From the NCBI RefSeq assembly GCF_004217495.1, contig NZ_SHLC01000001.1, positions 2,604,001-2,668,000 on the forward strand: 64,000 nucleotides of DNA, read 5' to 3'. The translations under genes were made by a program, and so were the position numbers. The notes below the pieces were generated by a model. It was not told the DNA's origin and did not search any database. It saw nothing but the letters and a program-made list of their open reading frames with translations. Of the stretch, positions 34,307 through 42,586 are shown piece after piece (positions within the stretch are counted from its first letter, which is position 1; each line of letters opens with the position of its first letter). Source of the stretch: Microterricola gilva. Lineage in GTDB: Bacteria > Actinomycetota > Actinomycetes > Actinomycetales > Microbacteriaceae.

Positions 34307-34330
34307 CTTATCTTACAGCCGTTAGATAAG
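34307..34330. promoter_or_regulatory. TetR operator candidate
   Basis: Arms CTTATCTTAC (34307-34316) and GTTAGATAAG (34321-34330) match at 9 of 10 pairs around AGCC. It lies directly before the ribosome-binding site of the MFS gene, where a bound repressor would block transcription. Its A/T content contrasts with the GC-rich surroundings. Confidence 0.7.
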
Positions 34331-34342
34331 AGAGGGCCTTCA

Positions 34343-35620
34343 ATGGCGAACCCCATCACCGATGCCGACATCTCGGCATCCACCGTCCCGTCCACCGCTC
34401 CGCCGGAGAAGCTGACGCCGCAGCTCCGGCGCTTCTTCAGCTTCATCGTCCCGGTCAACATCGCGATCTACCTCGTCATCGGCGCGGTCCCCGGCGTGCT
34501 GCTCCCGCTGCAGGTGCAGGGCATCGACGAGGCGAACAAGGCGGCCAACCTGGCCATCATCACCGGAATCGGCGCCGTCGCCGCCATGATCGTGAGCCCC
34601 ATCGCCGGCCTCATCTCCGACCGCACCCGAAGCCGCTTCGGTCGACGCGCGCCGTGGATGCTCGGCGGTGCCATCGCCACGGGACTCGCGCTCGTCGGTA
34701 TGGGCTTCGCGAACGGTGTCGTTCAGCTCGTCATCGCGTGGACGATCGTGCAGATCACCCTCAACCTCGTGATCAGCCCGCTCACCGCGCTGCTCCCCGA
34801 CCGCGTCCCCACCGCGGTGCGTGGCCTGTTCGCCACGCTCTCCGGCATCGGAATGATGGTCGGCGCGCTCGGCGGCCAGGTCCTCGGCGCCGCGTTCGCC
34901 CAGAACATCCAGGCCGCATACCTGGTGCTCCCCGGCATCATGATCGTGGTCATCACCCTGTTCGTGATCTTGAGCCCCGATGCCTCCTCGAAGGACCGGA
35001 TCAACGAGCCGTTCTCACTCGTCGTGTTCCTCAAGACCTTCTGGGTGAGCCCCCGCAGGCACCCGGACTTCTTCTGGGGCTTTCTCAGCCGCCTGTTCCT
35101 CTTCACCGGCTACTTCACCGTGACCGGCTACCAGCTCTACATCCTGCAGGACTACATCGGCCTGGGCGACGACGCGATCGGGCTCGTGCCGGTGCTCGGC
35201 GTCGTCAGCCTGATCGGCATCGTCATCTCGACGGCCTTCTCCGGACCGCTCTCCGACCGGATCCGCCGGCGCAAGCCCTTCGTCATGGGCGCCTCGATCG
35301 TCATGGCCATCGCCATGTTGCTTCCGCTCGCGATGCCGAGCGTTCTCGGCATGATCGTCTTCACCGCGCTCTGCGGCCTCGGCTTCGGCGCCTACATGGC
35401 CGTCGACAGCGCCCTCATGTCGGAGGTTCTGCCATCAGAGGGCACCTTCGCCAAGGATCTCGGCGTGTTGAACATCGCCGCAACACTCCCCCAGACCATC
35501 GGCCCGTTCCTCAGCGGCGCCATCGTCGTCGCCTTCGGGTACCCGGCCCTCTTCCCCGTCGGGCTCGTGCTCGCCGTGCTGGGCGCCCTCGTCGTCATCC
35601 CCATCAAGTCCGTCCGTTAG
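34343..35620 (+). CDS. MFS transporter
   Basis: A 425-aa major facilitator with about 12 membrane helices. The loop between helices 2 and 3 is GLISDRTRSRFGRRAPWML, a form seen in sugar and glycoside-cation symporter-like MFS proteins; the corresponding loop in the second half is GPLSDRIRRRKPFVMG. The gene follows the TetR operator and is 12 bp ahead of a GH20 hexosaminidase, so the cargo may be a hexosamine or amino-sugar oligosaccharide. That link is inferred from position only. Confidence 0.93.
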   Translation: MANPITDADISASTVPSTAPPEKLTPQLRRFFSFIVPVNIAIYLVIGAVPGVLLPLQVQGIDEANKAANLAIITGIGAVAAMIVSPIAGLISDRTRSRFGRRAPWMLGGAIATGLALVGMGFANGVVQLVIAWTIVQITLNLVISPLTALLPDRVPTAVRGLFATLSGIGMMVGALGGQVLGAAFAQNIQAAYLVLPGIMIVVITLFVILSPDASSKDRINEPFSLVVFLKTFWVSPRRHPDFFWGFLSRLFLFTGYFTVTGYQLYILQDYIGLGDDAIGLVPVLGVVSLIGIVISTAFSGPLSDRIRRRKPFVMGASIVMAIAMLLPLAMPSVLGMIVFTALCGLGFGAYMAVDSALMSEVLPSEGTFAKDLGVLNIAATLPQTIGPFLSGAIVVAFGYPALFPVGLVLAVLGALVVIPIKSVR

Positions 35621-35632
35621 AAAGTGTTGCCA

Positions 35633-37276
35633 ATGTCTGTTCCTGTCATCCCTCTCATTCACACTGCGCGTCGCGGCGCATCCGATTTCGCGCTGACCCC
35701 CGCGGTCCCGGTTGTCGCTCCCGCCGAACTTGAGGCAGTCGCTCGGCGGTTCGTCAGCGACCTCGCGACGGATTCCCCCATCGATCTCGACGTCGCAACG
35801 GATGCTCCGCTGGGCGTTGCGATCCGGCTCGAACTCGCCGCTGACGGCCTGGACGCGTTGCCCGCGACCGGCGGCATCCGCGCCGACGGCGACAGCCACG
35901 CCGACGAGCGGCACGGCCTCGCGATCGCCGAGAACGGCATCCGCGTGTGGGGCGCCACCCCCGAGGCTGTGCACCGCGGACTCACAACGCTGCGGCAGTT
36001 GATCACCGCCCACGCCGGTGACGGCGTCGCCCAGCTGCCGGCTCTCGAGGCCGTGGACGCCCCCCGCTTCGCGTGGCGCGGTCTCTCGCTCGATGTCGCC
36101 CGCACCTTCCACGACGTCGAAACCGTGCGCCGCGTGATCGACATGTGCTCGCTCTACAAGCTCAATGTTCTGCACCTGCACCTCACCGACGACCAGGGAT
36201 GGCGACTCGAGGTGCCGGAGTGGCCGAGCCTCACCGAGGTGGGAGCGCGCGGCGCCTTCGGCGATCGCCAGGGTGGCTTCTACACACGAGCGGATGTCGC
36301 GAGCCTCGTCGACTACGCGGCCGACCGCTTCGTCACCATCGTTCCGGAGATCGACATGCCAGGCCACACGGCGGCTGTCTTCGCCTCGTACCCCGAGCTG
36401 GCACCCGAGAACCCTCTCACCATCGAGTCGATCCCCGGCTTTGACCTGTCGATCGGCACGCTCGACCCCGACCGCGAGCTCACCTGGACGTTCGTCAACG
36501 ACGTGGTGCGATCCGCGGTCGAACAGTTTCGGCAGAGCGCATACGTGCACCTGGGCGGCGACGAGGCATTCGGCATGGCCGACGAGGCGCACGCGGCGTT
36601 CGTCGACCGTGCCATCTCGGTCATCAAGGACCACGGCAAGCTCGCTCTCGGCTGGCAGGAGATCGCCCGCGCCGGCATCGGGGCCGGCGACGTGGTGCAG
36701 TACTGGATGGAGCCGAACGAGAGTGCGGACGGTTTCGAATCCGATGCTCTCAAGGCCATGGTGCCTGAGGCCTTCCTGCCGATGCTGCTCGAGACTCTCG
36801 CCAAGTCGGTGCACGACGTGCCGACCGCGCTCGACAAAGGTGCGACCCTGCTCGTGTCACCCACGAGCCGCCTCTACTTCGACCGGCCGCATCTGGCCGA
36901 ATCCGCCGACCCCGCCCAGGAGGAGACCCGGGCGCGTGTCGGGCTCCCCGTCTATCCCCCGGCGTCGCTGCGGGACGGTGTGGAGTGGGACCCGATCGAT
37001 GAGACGCCCGTTGTCGACTCCGACGATCGCATCGGCGGCGTCGAGGCCGCGGTCTGGTGCGAGACCGTGACGAGTCGGGATGACCTCGAGTTCCTCCTCC
37101 TTCCGCGCCTCGCCGGGGCGGGCGAGAAGGCGTGGGCCGCCAGGAACACGACGGAGTGGGCGAGCTACTCTGCACGCCTCGCGGGGCAGGCCGGCGCATG
37201 GGATCGTCGAGGCTGGAACTGGTTCCGCTCCTCCGAGGTCGCCTGGCCGGCGCCCGCGGTGGCTCAGGCGCAATAG
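35633..37276 (+). CDS. GH20 beta-N-acetylhexosaminidase
   Basis: A 547-aa exo-hydrolase. An N-terminal domain of about 140 residues (GH20b-like, containing GIRVWGATPEAVHRGLTTLRQL) precedes the catalytic barrel: FAWRGLSLDVARTFH, LNVLHLHLTDDQGWRLE, PEIDMPGHTAA and the catalytic pair D310-E311 in HLGGDEAFG. It has no signal peptide, so it should act inside the cell on imported chitobiose-like or other amino-sugar glycosides. It follows the MFS gene directly. Confidence 0.94.
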   Translation: MSVPVIPLIHTARRGASDFALTPAVPVVAPAELEAVARRFVSDLATDSPIDLDVATDAPLGVAIRLELAADGLDALPATGGIRADGDSHADERHGLAIAENGIRVWGATPEAVHRGLTTLRQLITAHAGDGVAQLPALEAVDAPRFAWRGLSLDVARTFHDVETVRRVIDMCSLYKLNVLHLHLTDDQGWRLEVPEWPSLTEVGARGAFGDRQGGFYTRADVASLVDYAADRFVTIVPEIDMPGHTAAVFASYPELAPENPLTIESIPGFDLSIGTLDPDRELTWTFVNDVVRSAVEQFRQSAYVHLGGDEAFGMADEAHAAFVDRAISVIKDHGKLALGWQEIARAGIGAGDVVQYWMEPNESADGFESDALKAMVPEAFLPMLLETLAKSVHDVPTALDKGATLLVSPTSRLYFDRPHLAESADPAQEETRARVGLPVYPPASLRDGVEWDPIDETPVVDSDDRIGGVEAAVWCETVTSRDDLEFLLLPRLAGAGEKAWAARNTTEWASYSARLAGQAGAWDRRGWNWFRSSEVAWPAPAVAQAQ

Positions 37277-37350
37277 CTCGTGCCCGTCGTCCGGTCAGCG
37301 GCCAGAGCGCTGCTGACCGGACGGACGCCGGTCGTGCGGCACCGAAGTTG

Positions 37351-37425
37351 TGGTGCCCCTGGAGGGACTCGAACCCCCAACCCTTTCCTTAGGACGGAAC
37401 TGCTCTTCCATTGAGCTACAGAGGC
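37351..37425 (-). tRNA. tRNA-Arg (anticodon CCT)
   Basis: A 75-nt tRNA including an encoded CCA (37351-37353). Acceptor arms GCCTCTG and CAGGGGC pair with one wobble; the D-arm is TAGCTCAATGGAAGAGC and the T-arm has GGTTCGAGTCC. The anticodon loop GTCCTAA gives CCT, which reads AGG. One mismatch ends the anticodon stem. No flanking integration scar is visible. Confidence 0.93.
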
Positions 37426-37477
37426 TGACCGATTGAGTCTACCGGTTCGCGGACCGAGGAATCCCGCTGACCGCGGC

Positions 37478-39160
37478 TCAGCGCCCCGCGTCCACGCGCG
37501 CGGCGATGGCGTGCCTCGCGGCGATGTGGCCGTACACGAGCCCCTGGCCGATCGTTGCTCCTGCACCGGGGTAGCTCTGTCCGAAGACGTTGGCGGCCGA
37601 GTTGCCGATCGCGTAGAGACCGGGGATCGGGCTCCCGTCCGCGGTGAGCGCGCGACCGTCGGCGTCGGCCGTGATGCCGCCGCAGGTGCCGAGGTCCGAC
37701 AGCACGAGCCGGATCGCATACAGACCGCTGGGATCGAGCGGGCGGAGATTCGGGTTGGGCGCGATCGTCGGATCACCGTAGTAGCGGTCGTAGGCGCTGT
37801 TCCCGCGGCCGAAGTCCTCATCGACGCCGGCGGCGGCGAGCTCGTTGAAGCGCTGCCCGCTCTCCCGCAAGGCGCCGGCCGGCACCCCCATCCGCTCCGC
37901 GAGCTGTGCCCACGACGAGCCGCGCACGGCGATGCCCTGCTCGTACCACGCCGTCGGCAGCGGCATCCGCGGAAAGGTCGCACCGCCGAGCAGATAACTG
38001 TTGCGGTACGCCTGGTCGAAGATGAGCCACATCGTGCCGACCGGCCTGCCCTCACGCTCGCGCTCGAGCACGTCGTGACCGAAGGACATGTAGTCCTCTG
38101 CCTCGTTCAGGAATCGGGACCCCGTCGCATCGACGATGAAAGAGCCGGGCAGCGAACGCTCCGCGAGCATCACCGTCGGCTTCTCACCGGCGAGCGGAGC
38201 GATCGCGGGGAACCACCAGGCCTGGTCCATGAGGGCGACACCGGCGCCGACCGCCTGCGCCGCGCGGATGGCATCTCCGGTGTTGCCGTCGCTGCCGAGG
38301 CTCCAGCCCTCGAGGGTCGTCGATTGCAGGCTGCGCCGCAGCTCGAGGTCGTGGTCGAATCCGCCGGCGGCGAGGATGACACCGCGCTTCGCGAGGATCG
38401 TCGTCTCCTGGCCGCCGCGCGTGACGACCGCGCCGACGACGGCGCCGGCATCGTCGAGCACGAGCCGCTGCATGCTCGTCTCCGTCCACACCGGTATGCC
38501 AGCGCGCACGACGCCGTCGAAGAGGCCGGCGGCGAGCGCCCGCCCGCCCGCGGCGTACTCACGGCCGATGAGCTTGCCGCCGATGCCCTGCACCGCCCGC
38601 CTGAATGCAACCCCGAAGCCACGCAGGGGCTTCTTGGCCAGGAGGTTCAGCCACTTGTAGTCTGCGCCGGTCACCGGCATCGGGACGGGTGCCTCCATGA
38701 CCGCGGCGCGCAGCCGGGCGCGCTCCGCTCCGAGCCGCGCCACGTCGAACGGGCGGCACTCGCAGCTGCGCCCGCTGGCGGAGCCGCCCGGCAGCTCTGG
38801 GTGGTAGTCGGAGTAGCCTTCTGCCCACGTGAACTGCATGCGCGTTGTGCGCTCGAGCATGCGGACGGTGTCTGAGCCATGCGTGAGGAAGCTCTCCCAG
38901 CGCGCCTCTGGGGCCGTCCCGTCGACGACGGCGGAGAGGTACTCGCGGGCCTTCTCCTGCGTGTCGTCGGCGCCCTCCGTGGCGAGAACCGGATTCGCGG
39001 GGATCCAGAAGGCCCCGCCGGATCGCGCCGTCGAACCGCCGACGAAGGCCGTCTTCTCGATCACGAGCACGGTGGCGCCCTGCTCGTGTGCGGACAGCGC
39101 AGCCGCGAGCCCGGTTCCTGATCCGACCACGAGGAGGTCGATCGTCATGTTCTCGGTCAT
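37478..39160 (-). CDS. FAD-binding dehydrogenase, 3-ketosteroid-delta1-dehydrogenase-like
   Basis: A 560-aa flavoprotein. The dinucleotide-binding motif is DLLVVGSGTGLAAALSAHE with IEKTAFVGGSTARSGG after it. The C-terminal block SYPGAGATIGQGLVYGHIAA is characteristic of the KstD/fumarate reductase-like group that desaturates ketosteroids or related ring ketones. The substrate is not certain, since many paralogues in actinobacteria have unknown targets. It is divergent from an F420-type reductase across a palindromic operator. Confidence 0.9.
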   Translation of the reverse strand: MTENMTIDLLVVGSGTGLAAALSAHEQGATVLVIEKTAFVGGSTARSGGAFWIPANPVLATEGADDTQEKAREYLSAVVDGTAPEARWESFLTHGSDTVRMLERTTRMQFTWAEGYSDYHPELPGGSASGRSCECRPFDVARLGAERARLRAAVMEAPVPMPVTGADYKWLNLLAKKPLRGFGVAFRRAVQGIGGKLIGREYAAGGRALAAGLFDGVVRAGIPVWTETSMQRLVLDDAGAVVGAVVTRGGQETTILAKRGVILAAGGFDHDLELRRSLQSTTLEGWSLGSDGNTGDAIRAAQAVGAGVALMDQAWWFPAIAPLAGEKPTVMLAERSLPGSFIVDATGSRFLNEAEDYMSFGHDVLEREREGRPVGTMWLIFDQAYRNSYLLGGATFPRMPLPTAWYEQGIAVRGSSWAQLAERMGVPAGALRESGQRFNELAAAGVDEDFGRGNSAYDRYYGDPTIAPNPNLRPLDPSGLYAIRLVLSDLGTCGGITADADGRALTADGSPIPGLYAIGNSAANVFGQSYPGAGATIGQGLVYGHIAARHAIAARVDAGR

Positions 39161-39203
39161 CTTCGACGCAGCTCCGATTCACTCGCAGATTATGGACCCA
39201 TCC

Positions 39204-39225
39204 TGCACGACGTGCATGTCGTGCA
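39204..39225. promoter_or_regulatory. Palindromic operator candidate
   Basis: Arms TGCACGAC (39204-39211) and GTCGTGCA (39218-39225) are perfect inverted repeats around 6 bp. It lies between the divergent flavoprotein and reductase genes, 14 bp before the latter's first start codon. The size suits a TetR-family dimer; no such gene is adjacent. Confidence 0.6.
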
Positions 39226-39238
39226 CAATAGGCACATC

Positions 39239-39751
39239 ATGCCAATCAGGGCACAGGCAACGTCATCCTCCGTGCGTCAGGCTTCTGCCATGACCCGCAA
39301 CACTCGCTTCCGCGATGCGCGACTTCTGGCGATGAATCTCGCCCACCGCGGCGTGATCGCGGCATCCGGCGGTCGGATCGGTTGGACGATCGGCCCGATG
39401 CCGGTCGTCGAGCTGCACACCATAGGTCGCTCCAGCGGCAAGCGGCGGTCTGCCATGCTCACCGCACCGGTGCACGAGTCTGACCGGTACGTGTTGGTGG
39501 CCTCGAAGGGCGGCGACGACCGACACCCCCAGTGGTATCTGAATCTCGTGGCGAATCCGGATGTCGAGATCACCGTGCGCACCAGGACGCTGCCCATGCG
39601 CGCCCGCACCGCAACGGCAGCGGAGAAGGCCGAGCTCTGGCCGCGGATCATCGCCGTGAACCCGGGCTACGCCGGCTATCAGCGCAAGACGAGTCGCGAC
39701 ATCCCGGTGGTGATTTGCGAACCGCGCCGAGCGGTTTACGGCGGCGGGTAG
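39239..39751 (+). CDS. Deazaflavin (F420)-dependent nitroreductase family protein
   Basis: A 170-aa split-barrel protein of the Ddn family. VVELHTIGRSSGKRRSAMLT and GGDDRHPQWYLNLVANPDVEI are the F420-binding blocks. The start is set at ATG 39239 (AGG 7 nt upstream); ATG 39290 is an alternative. It is divergent from the KstD-like gene; together they may handle a ring ketone or quinone. The end overlaps the convergent CHAP gene by 16 bp. Confidence 0.9.
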   Translation: MPIRAQATSSSVRQASAMTRNTRFRDARLLAMNLAHRGVIAASGGRIGWTIGPMPVVELHTIGRSSGKRRSAMLTAPVHESDRYVLVASKGGDDRHPQWYLNLVANPDVEITVRTRTLPMRARTATAAEKAELWPRIIAVNPGYAGYQRKTSRDIPVVICEPRRAVYGGG

Positions 39752-40845
39752 AGGTAGAGGTCGACCTCGCCGATCGGCACGGTGCGCCGGTGGTAGGCGT
39801 GGTCGTTGCCCCAGTTGTACTCCTCGAGCACGACGGTGCCGTCGCCGGGAACCGACTGCACATAGGCCACGTGGTTCGCCGTGAACCACGCGACAGCACC
39901 GGGGATCGGCTCGTAGCTCGTTGTCCAGCCGTGACTGTTCCACTCGTTCGCCCAGTTGTAGGCGTTGCCGCCACCCGGGGTGAGGTTCGACCACACCCAC
40001 TTGAATGGGCCGGTCGCTCCGGCATCCCTGTTGAGCCGCCACGCCACGAAGTCGACGCACTCGCGGTAGTAGTAGTTCATCGGCGAGAAGCCGCCACCCT
40101 GATCGTCGGTCGCTTCCCACGGCCAGGGGTAGTCATCGCCCTCTTGCCGCACCCCGGGGGTGGTGTTCGCCCCGGCACGCGCGCGCGCCGCTGCAGCTTC
40201 GGCCTCGGCCTGCTCGGCGGCCTGGCGCTCGGCCTCCAGGGTGAGGCGCTGGATCTCCTCGGAGCTCACGGCGGCGAATCCGTCGCTGGAGACGGTGACC
40301 TCCGGCGAGAAGCTCGTGATCTCGACGCTCTGCGCGCCTGCGGTGCTCGCCGCGCGGGTGTCGCTGGCCGCGAAGCTCTCTCCGTTGCTGCCCGGGGCGA
40401 AGGCGTAGGCCGGCAGCGCGGCCGTCAGGAACAGCCCGGGCACGACGGCGAACGTCACGAAGGAGCTCATCAGGCTGCGTCGGCTCTTCGGCTTGCGCGG
40501 CGGTCCGGCCAGGGCCGCACGCAGCGGGGCGGATGCCGCGGCCGCGCGCTGCACGCTGTCGCGGAGCGCCCGCACCACCGCGGCGTCGGGCACGGGCACC
40601 GCCGGAGCGTCGGACACAGGCGCATCGGGCACCGCGACGACCGCCAGTTCCCCGCCGGGCGCGGCAGCGCCACCAGCTTCGGCAACCACAGCCGATGCAG
40701 GCACGGCCGATTCAACAGTGCCCGGTTCGGCTGTGGCAGCCTCGGCCTCCTCGCGCGCCCACTGTTCGCGCATCTCGCGCCTGCTCGGCAGGGCGGCATC
40801 CGTGCTCGACTCTGCACCGAGTCGGCTTGATGCGGCTTCTGTCAC
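39736..40845 (-). CDS. Secreted CHAP-domain peptidoglycan hydrolase
   Basis: A 369-aa protein. An unusually long cytoplasmic leader (about 120 Ala/Pro/Glu-rich residues) precedes one hydrophobic segment (about 127-149) ending in ALPAYAFAPGS. A linker with a coiled-coil stretch (LTLEAERQAAEQAEAEAAAA) leads to the CHAP amidase domain with Cys263 in YYRECVDFVAWR and His325 in NHVAYVQ. The N-terminal module after the helix is shared with the NlpC/P60 protein at 42587-43420. Start GTG 40845 has AAGGA 7 nt upstream. Confidence 0.92.
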   Translation of the reverse strand: MTEAASSRLGAESSTDAALPSRREMREQWAREEAEAATAEPGTVESAVPASAVVAEAGGAAAPGGELAVVAVPDAPVSDAPAVPVPDAAVVRALRDSVQRAAAASAPLRAALAGPPRKPKSRRSLMSSFVTFAVVPGLFLTAALPAYAFAPGSNGESFAASDTRAASTAGAQSVEITSFSPEVTVSSDGFAAVSSEEIQRLTLEAERQAAEQAEAEAAAARARAGANTTPGVRQEGDDYPWPWEATDDQGGGFSPMNYYYRECVDFVAWRLNRDAGATGPFKWVWSNLTPGGGNAYNWANEWNSHGWTTSYEPIPGAVAWFTANHVAYVQSVPGDGTVVLEEYNWGNDHAYHRRTVPIGEVDLYLYPPP

Positions 40846-40939
40846 GCGTGGTCCTTATGCTGCACACGAGCCGGGGCGATTGCCGCGGTGCGTCGTGCGT
40901 GGGGGCTGGGTGCGGGGTTCGGAAACCCCAACCTCGCCA

Positions 40940-40968
40940 ACAGTACGGGAGCGCCGTGACCTTGTCAC
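40940..40968 (-). promoter_or_regulatory. Promoter of the CHAP hydrolase gene
   Basis: On the minus strand GTGACA (40968-40963) is 17 bp from TACTGT (40945-40940). The -35 overlaps a small dyad (GTGAC/GTCAC, 40956-40968). Downstream, arms GGGGTT and AACCCC (40914-40929) could form a leader hairpin. This is within the 164-bp gap 40846-41009, where no gene is visible. Confidence 0.5.
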
Positions 40969-41009
40969 CACCCAATTCGAGAAGCTTCAGCTGCGCCTTG
41001 AGAGTTGGC

Positions 41010-41537
41010 CTACTCGTACGCCTCGTCGACCTCCGCGTCGAGCTCCTCGTCGTCGACGGCGAGATCCTTGACGGTCACTCTGGTGGCATTCGTCAGCAGC
41101 CCCTGCACGGTGTCGCTCTCGGCCGGGTCGACGACGGCCACGACACCGGCACTGCCGGCATCCAGCGTCTCGCTGATCGCCTCGAGATCCTTCGATGGCG
41201 TCTTGCGCGAGATGTGCCCGGCCAGCGCACCGATGCCGGCGCCCGATCCGCCTGCGACGACGAGCGCGCTGCCGAGGGCGACGGCCGGGAACAGCGCGAC
41301 GGCGAGGCCGCCGGCGAGACCGATGGCCAGCCCCTTCCCGGCCCCGCGGTGCTTTCCGTCGTCATCCCGCTTCGGCATGCTGAGCTTGCCGTCGAGGTCG
41401 CGCTTGATCACCGCCGCATCGAAGGAACCGTGCTTGTCCGTTGCCTTGTAGTGCTCGTGAACCTTTTCGAAGTCGGCCACGGCCTCCTCCTCTGTGGCGT
41501 ACTGCGCCGCAATCGCGACATATGCCTTATCAGCCAT
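41010..41537 (-). CDS. DUF1269 family protein
   Basis: A 175-aa protein. The N-terminal part (KAYVAIAAQYATEEEAVADFEKVHEHYK) is an alpha/beta domain. A central Gly/Ala-rich hydrophobic region of about 40 residues (LAIGLAGGLAVALFPAVALGSALV) probably enters the membrane as a hairpin. The acidic tail is DDEELDAEVDEAYE. The pattern matches DUF1269, often near stress genes. ATG 41537 has AGGAGAG upstream. Confidence 0.87.
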   Translation of the reverse strand: MADKAYVAIAAQYATEEEAVADFEKVHEHYKATDKHGSFDAAVIKRDLDGKLSMPKRDDDGKHRGAGKGLAIGLAGGLAVALFPAVALGSALVVAGGSGAGIGALAGHISRKTPSKDLEAISETLDAGSAGVVAVVDPAESDTVQGLLTNATRVTVKDLAVDDEELDAEVDEAYE

Positions 41538-41674
41538 CTCAGCTCTCCTGTCTTCCCCTGCGGCAGCTGCGCCGTCCGGCAGCACCATCGGTCGTTGCAG
41601 CGACTCTAGGGCGCCGTCCGGCCGCGGCCATCACGCACATTGGGTGATGTCGGGTGCAGCGGAACCGAGCGCCG

Positions 41675-42172
41675 CTACGCCGCGGGTTCGAGGAACGCGT
41701 CCCACTCCGGCAGCGTCCGTTCCGTGCCGCGCACCCGCCATCCGCCCTCCCGCGGGACGTATGGCGTGAAGCGCAGCTCCCACCCCATCTCGGCCGGCGT
41801 GCGGTCGCTCTTGACGTTGTTGCAGCGCAGGCAGCACGCCACGAGGTTCTCCCAGGTGTCTCGCCCACCACGTGAGCGCGGCAGCACGTGGTCGATCGTG
41901 CTGGCGGACTTGCCGCAGTACCCGCAGCGGTGCTCGTCGCGGCGCAGCACTCCCCGCCGACTCACCGGGGTCGCACGCCCGCGCGGAATGCGCACGTAGC
42001 GCGTGAGCAAGATCACCGACGGGCGATCCCACACCCCGGAGGTCGCCCACACCGGGTGCCCGGTGTCAATCTGCAAGACGCGCGCCTTGTCATTCATCAC
42101 GAGCGCGAGCGCCCGCTTGAAGCTCACGACGGCGAGCGGTTCGTACCCGGCATTCAGCACCAGTGTGTGCAT
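41675..42172 (-). CDS. HNH endonuclease family protein
   Basis: A 165-aa protein of the actinobacterial family beginning MHTLVLNAGYEPL. The HNH motif is HRCGYCGKSASTIDHVLPRSRGG, with ENLVACCLRCNNVKSDRTP; four Cys form the zinc site. The widespread, single-copy nature of the family in actinobacteria suggests housekeeping rather than restriction. ATG 42172 is preceded by AGGGAGACC. Confidence 0.94.
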   Translation of the reverse strand: MHTLVLNAGYEPLAVVSFKRALALVMNDKARVLQIDTGHPVWATSGVWDRPSVILLTRYVRIPRGRATPVSRRGVLRRDEHRCGYCGKSASTIDHVLPRSRGGRDTWENLVACCLRCNNVKSDRTPAEMGWELRFTPYVPREGGWRVRGTERTLPEWDAFLEPAA

Positions 42173-42261
42173 GGTCTCCCTCTCGAAGCAGGCTGCACGG
42201 CTTGCAGCCATTCGACTCTTCCGACGGGTGAGGGAACGAAGCGAGCGGTCGAACACGCGGG

Positions 42262-42427
42262 GTTAAACAGAAAAGGACACCGTCATATCGACAGTGTCCT
42301 TCAAGCCACTCTGGTGGCTGGGGCGTGTGTGACTGCTGTGCCTCCGGGCAAACAGGCAGCGGGCATCCGTGGTGTGAATGTTCCGTGCCCTGTCCATTGG
42401 CTCTCCGAGAATCTCTCAGTACGTCAG
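42262..42427 (-). ncRNA. Candidate structured small RNA
   Basis: About 165 nt read leftward. A -10-like TAGCCT (42439-42434) stands upstream with a weak -35 ACGACT 17 bp further. The RNA would fold into local stems: GCCCTG/CAGGGC near the 5' end, TGCCT/AGGCA in the middle, GCCAC/GTGGC near the 3' end, and a terminator with arms AAGGACAC and GTGTCCTT followed by TTCTGTTT. It does not match tmRNA, RNase P RNA, SRP RNA or a riboswitch I know. It could instead be a long leader of the HNH gene with an attenuator. Confidence 0.45.
42273..42301 (-). terminator. Terminator of the candidate RNA
   Basis: Arms AAGGACAC (42273-42280) and GTGTCCTT (42294-42301), with an inner GTC/GAC pair, are followed on the minus strand by TTCTGTTT. 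It ends about 100 bp before the HNH start. Confidence 0.75.
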
Positions 42428-42536
42428 GGCTTCAGGCTAAACCACTTTTCCGCCGCAGTCGTACAGCAGCGCGCCGCCGGCATCGATCGTCACCGAATGT
42501 TCACCGATCGGCGATCCCCCATGACGGCAGCGAAAC

Positions 42537-42566
42537 GGCGAGCGGACGCCGTGGCATCCGCTCGCC
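42537..42566 (-). terminator. Terminator after the NlpC/P60 gene
   Basis: A 10-bp perfect stem, arms GGCGAGCGGA (42537-42546) and TCCGCTCGCC (42557-42566), with a 10-nt loop, followed by GTTTCG on the minus strand. It lies 20 bp after the hydrolase stop. Confidence 0.7.
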
Positions 42567-42586
42567 GCCCTATCGCGGGCTCGGCC

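Larger units (their letters stand above)
42173..42586. other. 414-bp intergenic region carrying a candidate RNA
   Basis: No protein gene fits this gap between the HNH and NlpC/P60 genes. It holds the NlpC/P60 terminator (42537-42566), then a possible minus-strand promoter (TAGCCT at 42439-42434), several stem-loops and a second terminator (42273-42301). I annotate the part between the last two as a candidate RNA. Confidence 0.6.

Noticed and set aside
37351..37425. tRNA-Arg as an attachment site for an integrated element.
   Set aside because: No integrase gene, direct repeat of the tRNA end or change in composition is seen on either side.
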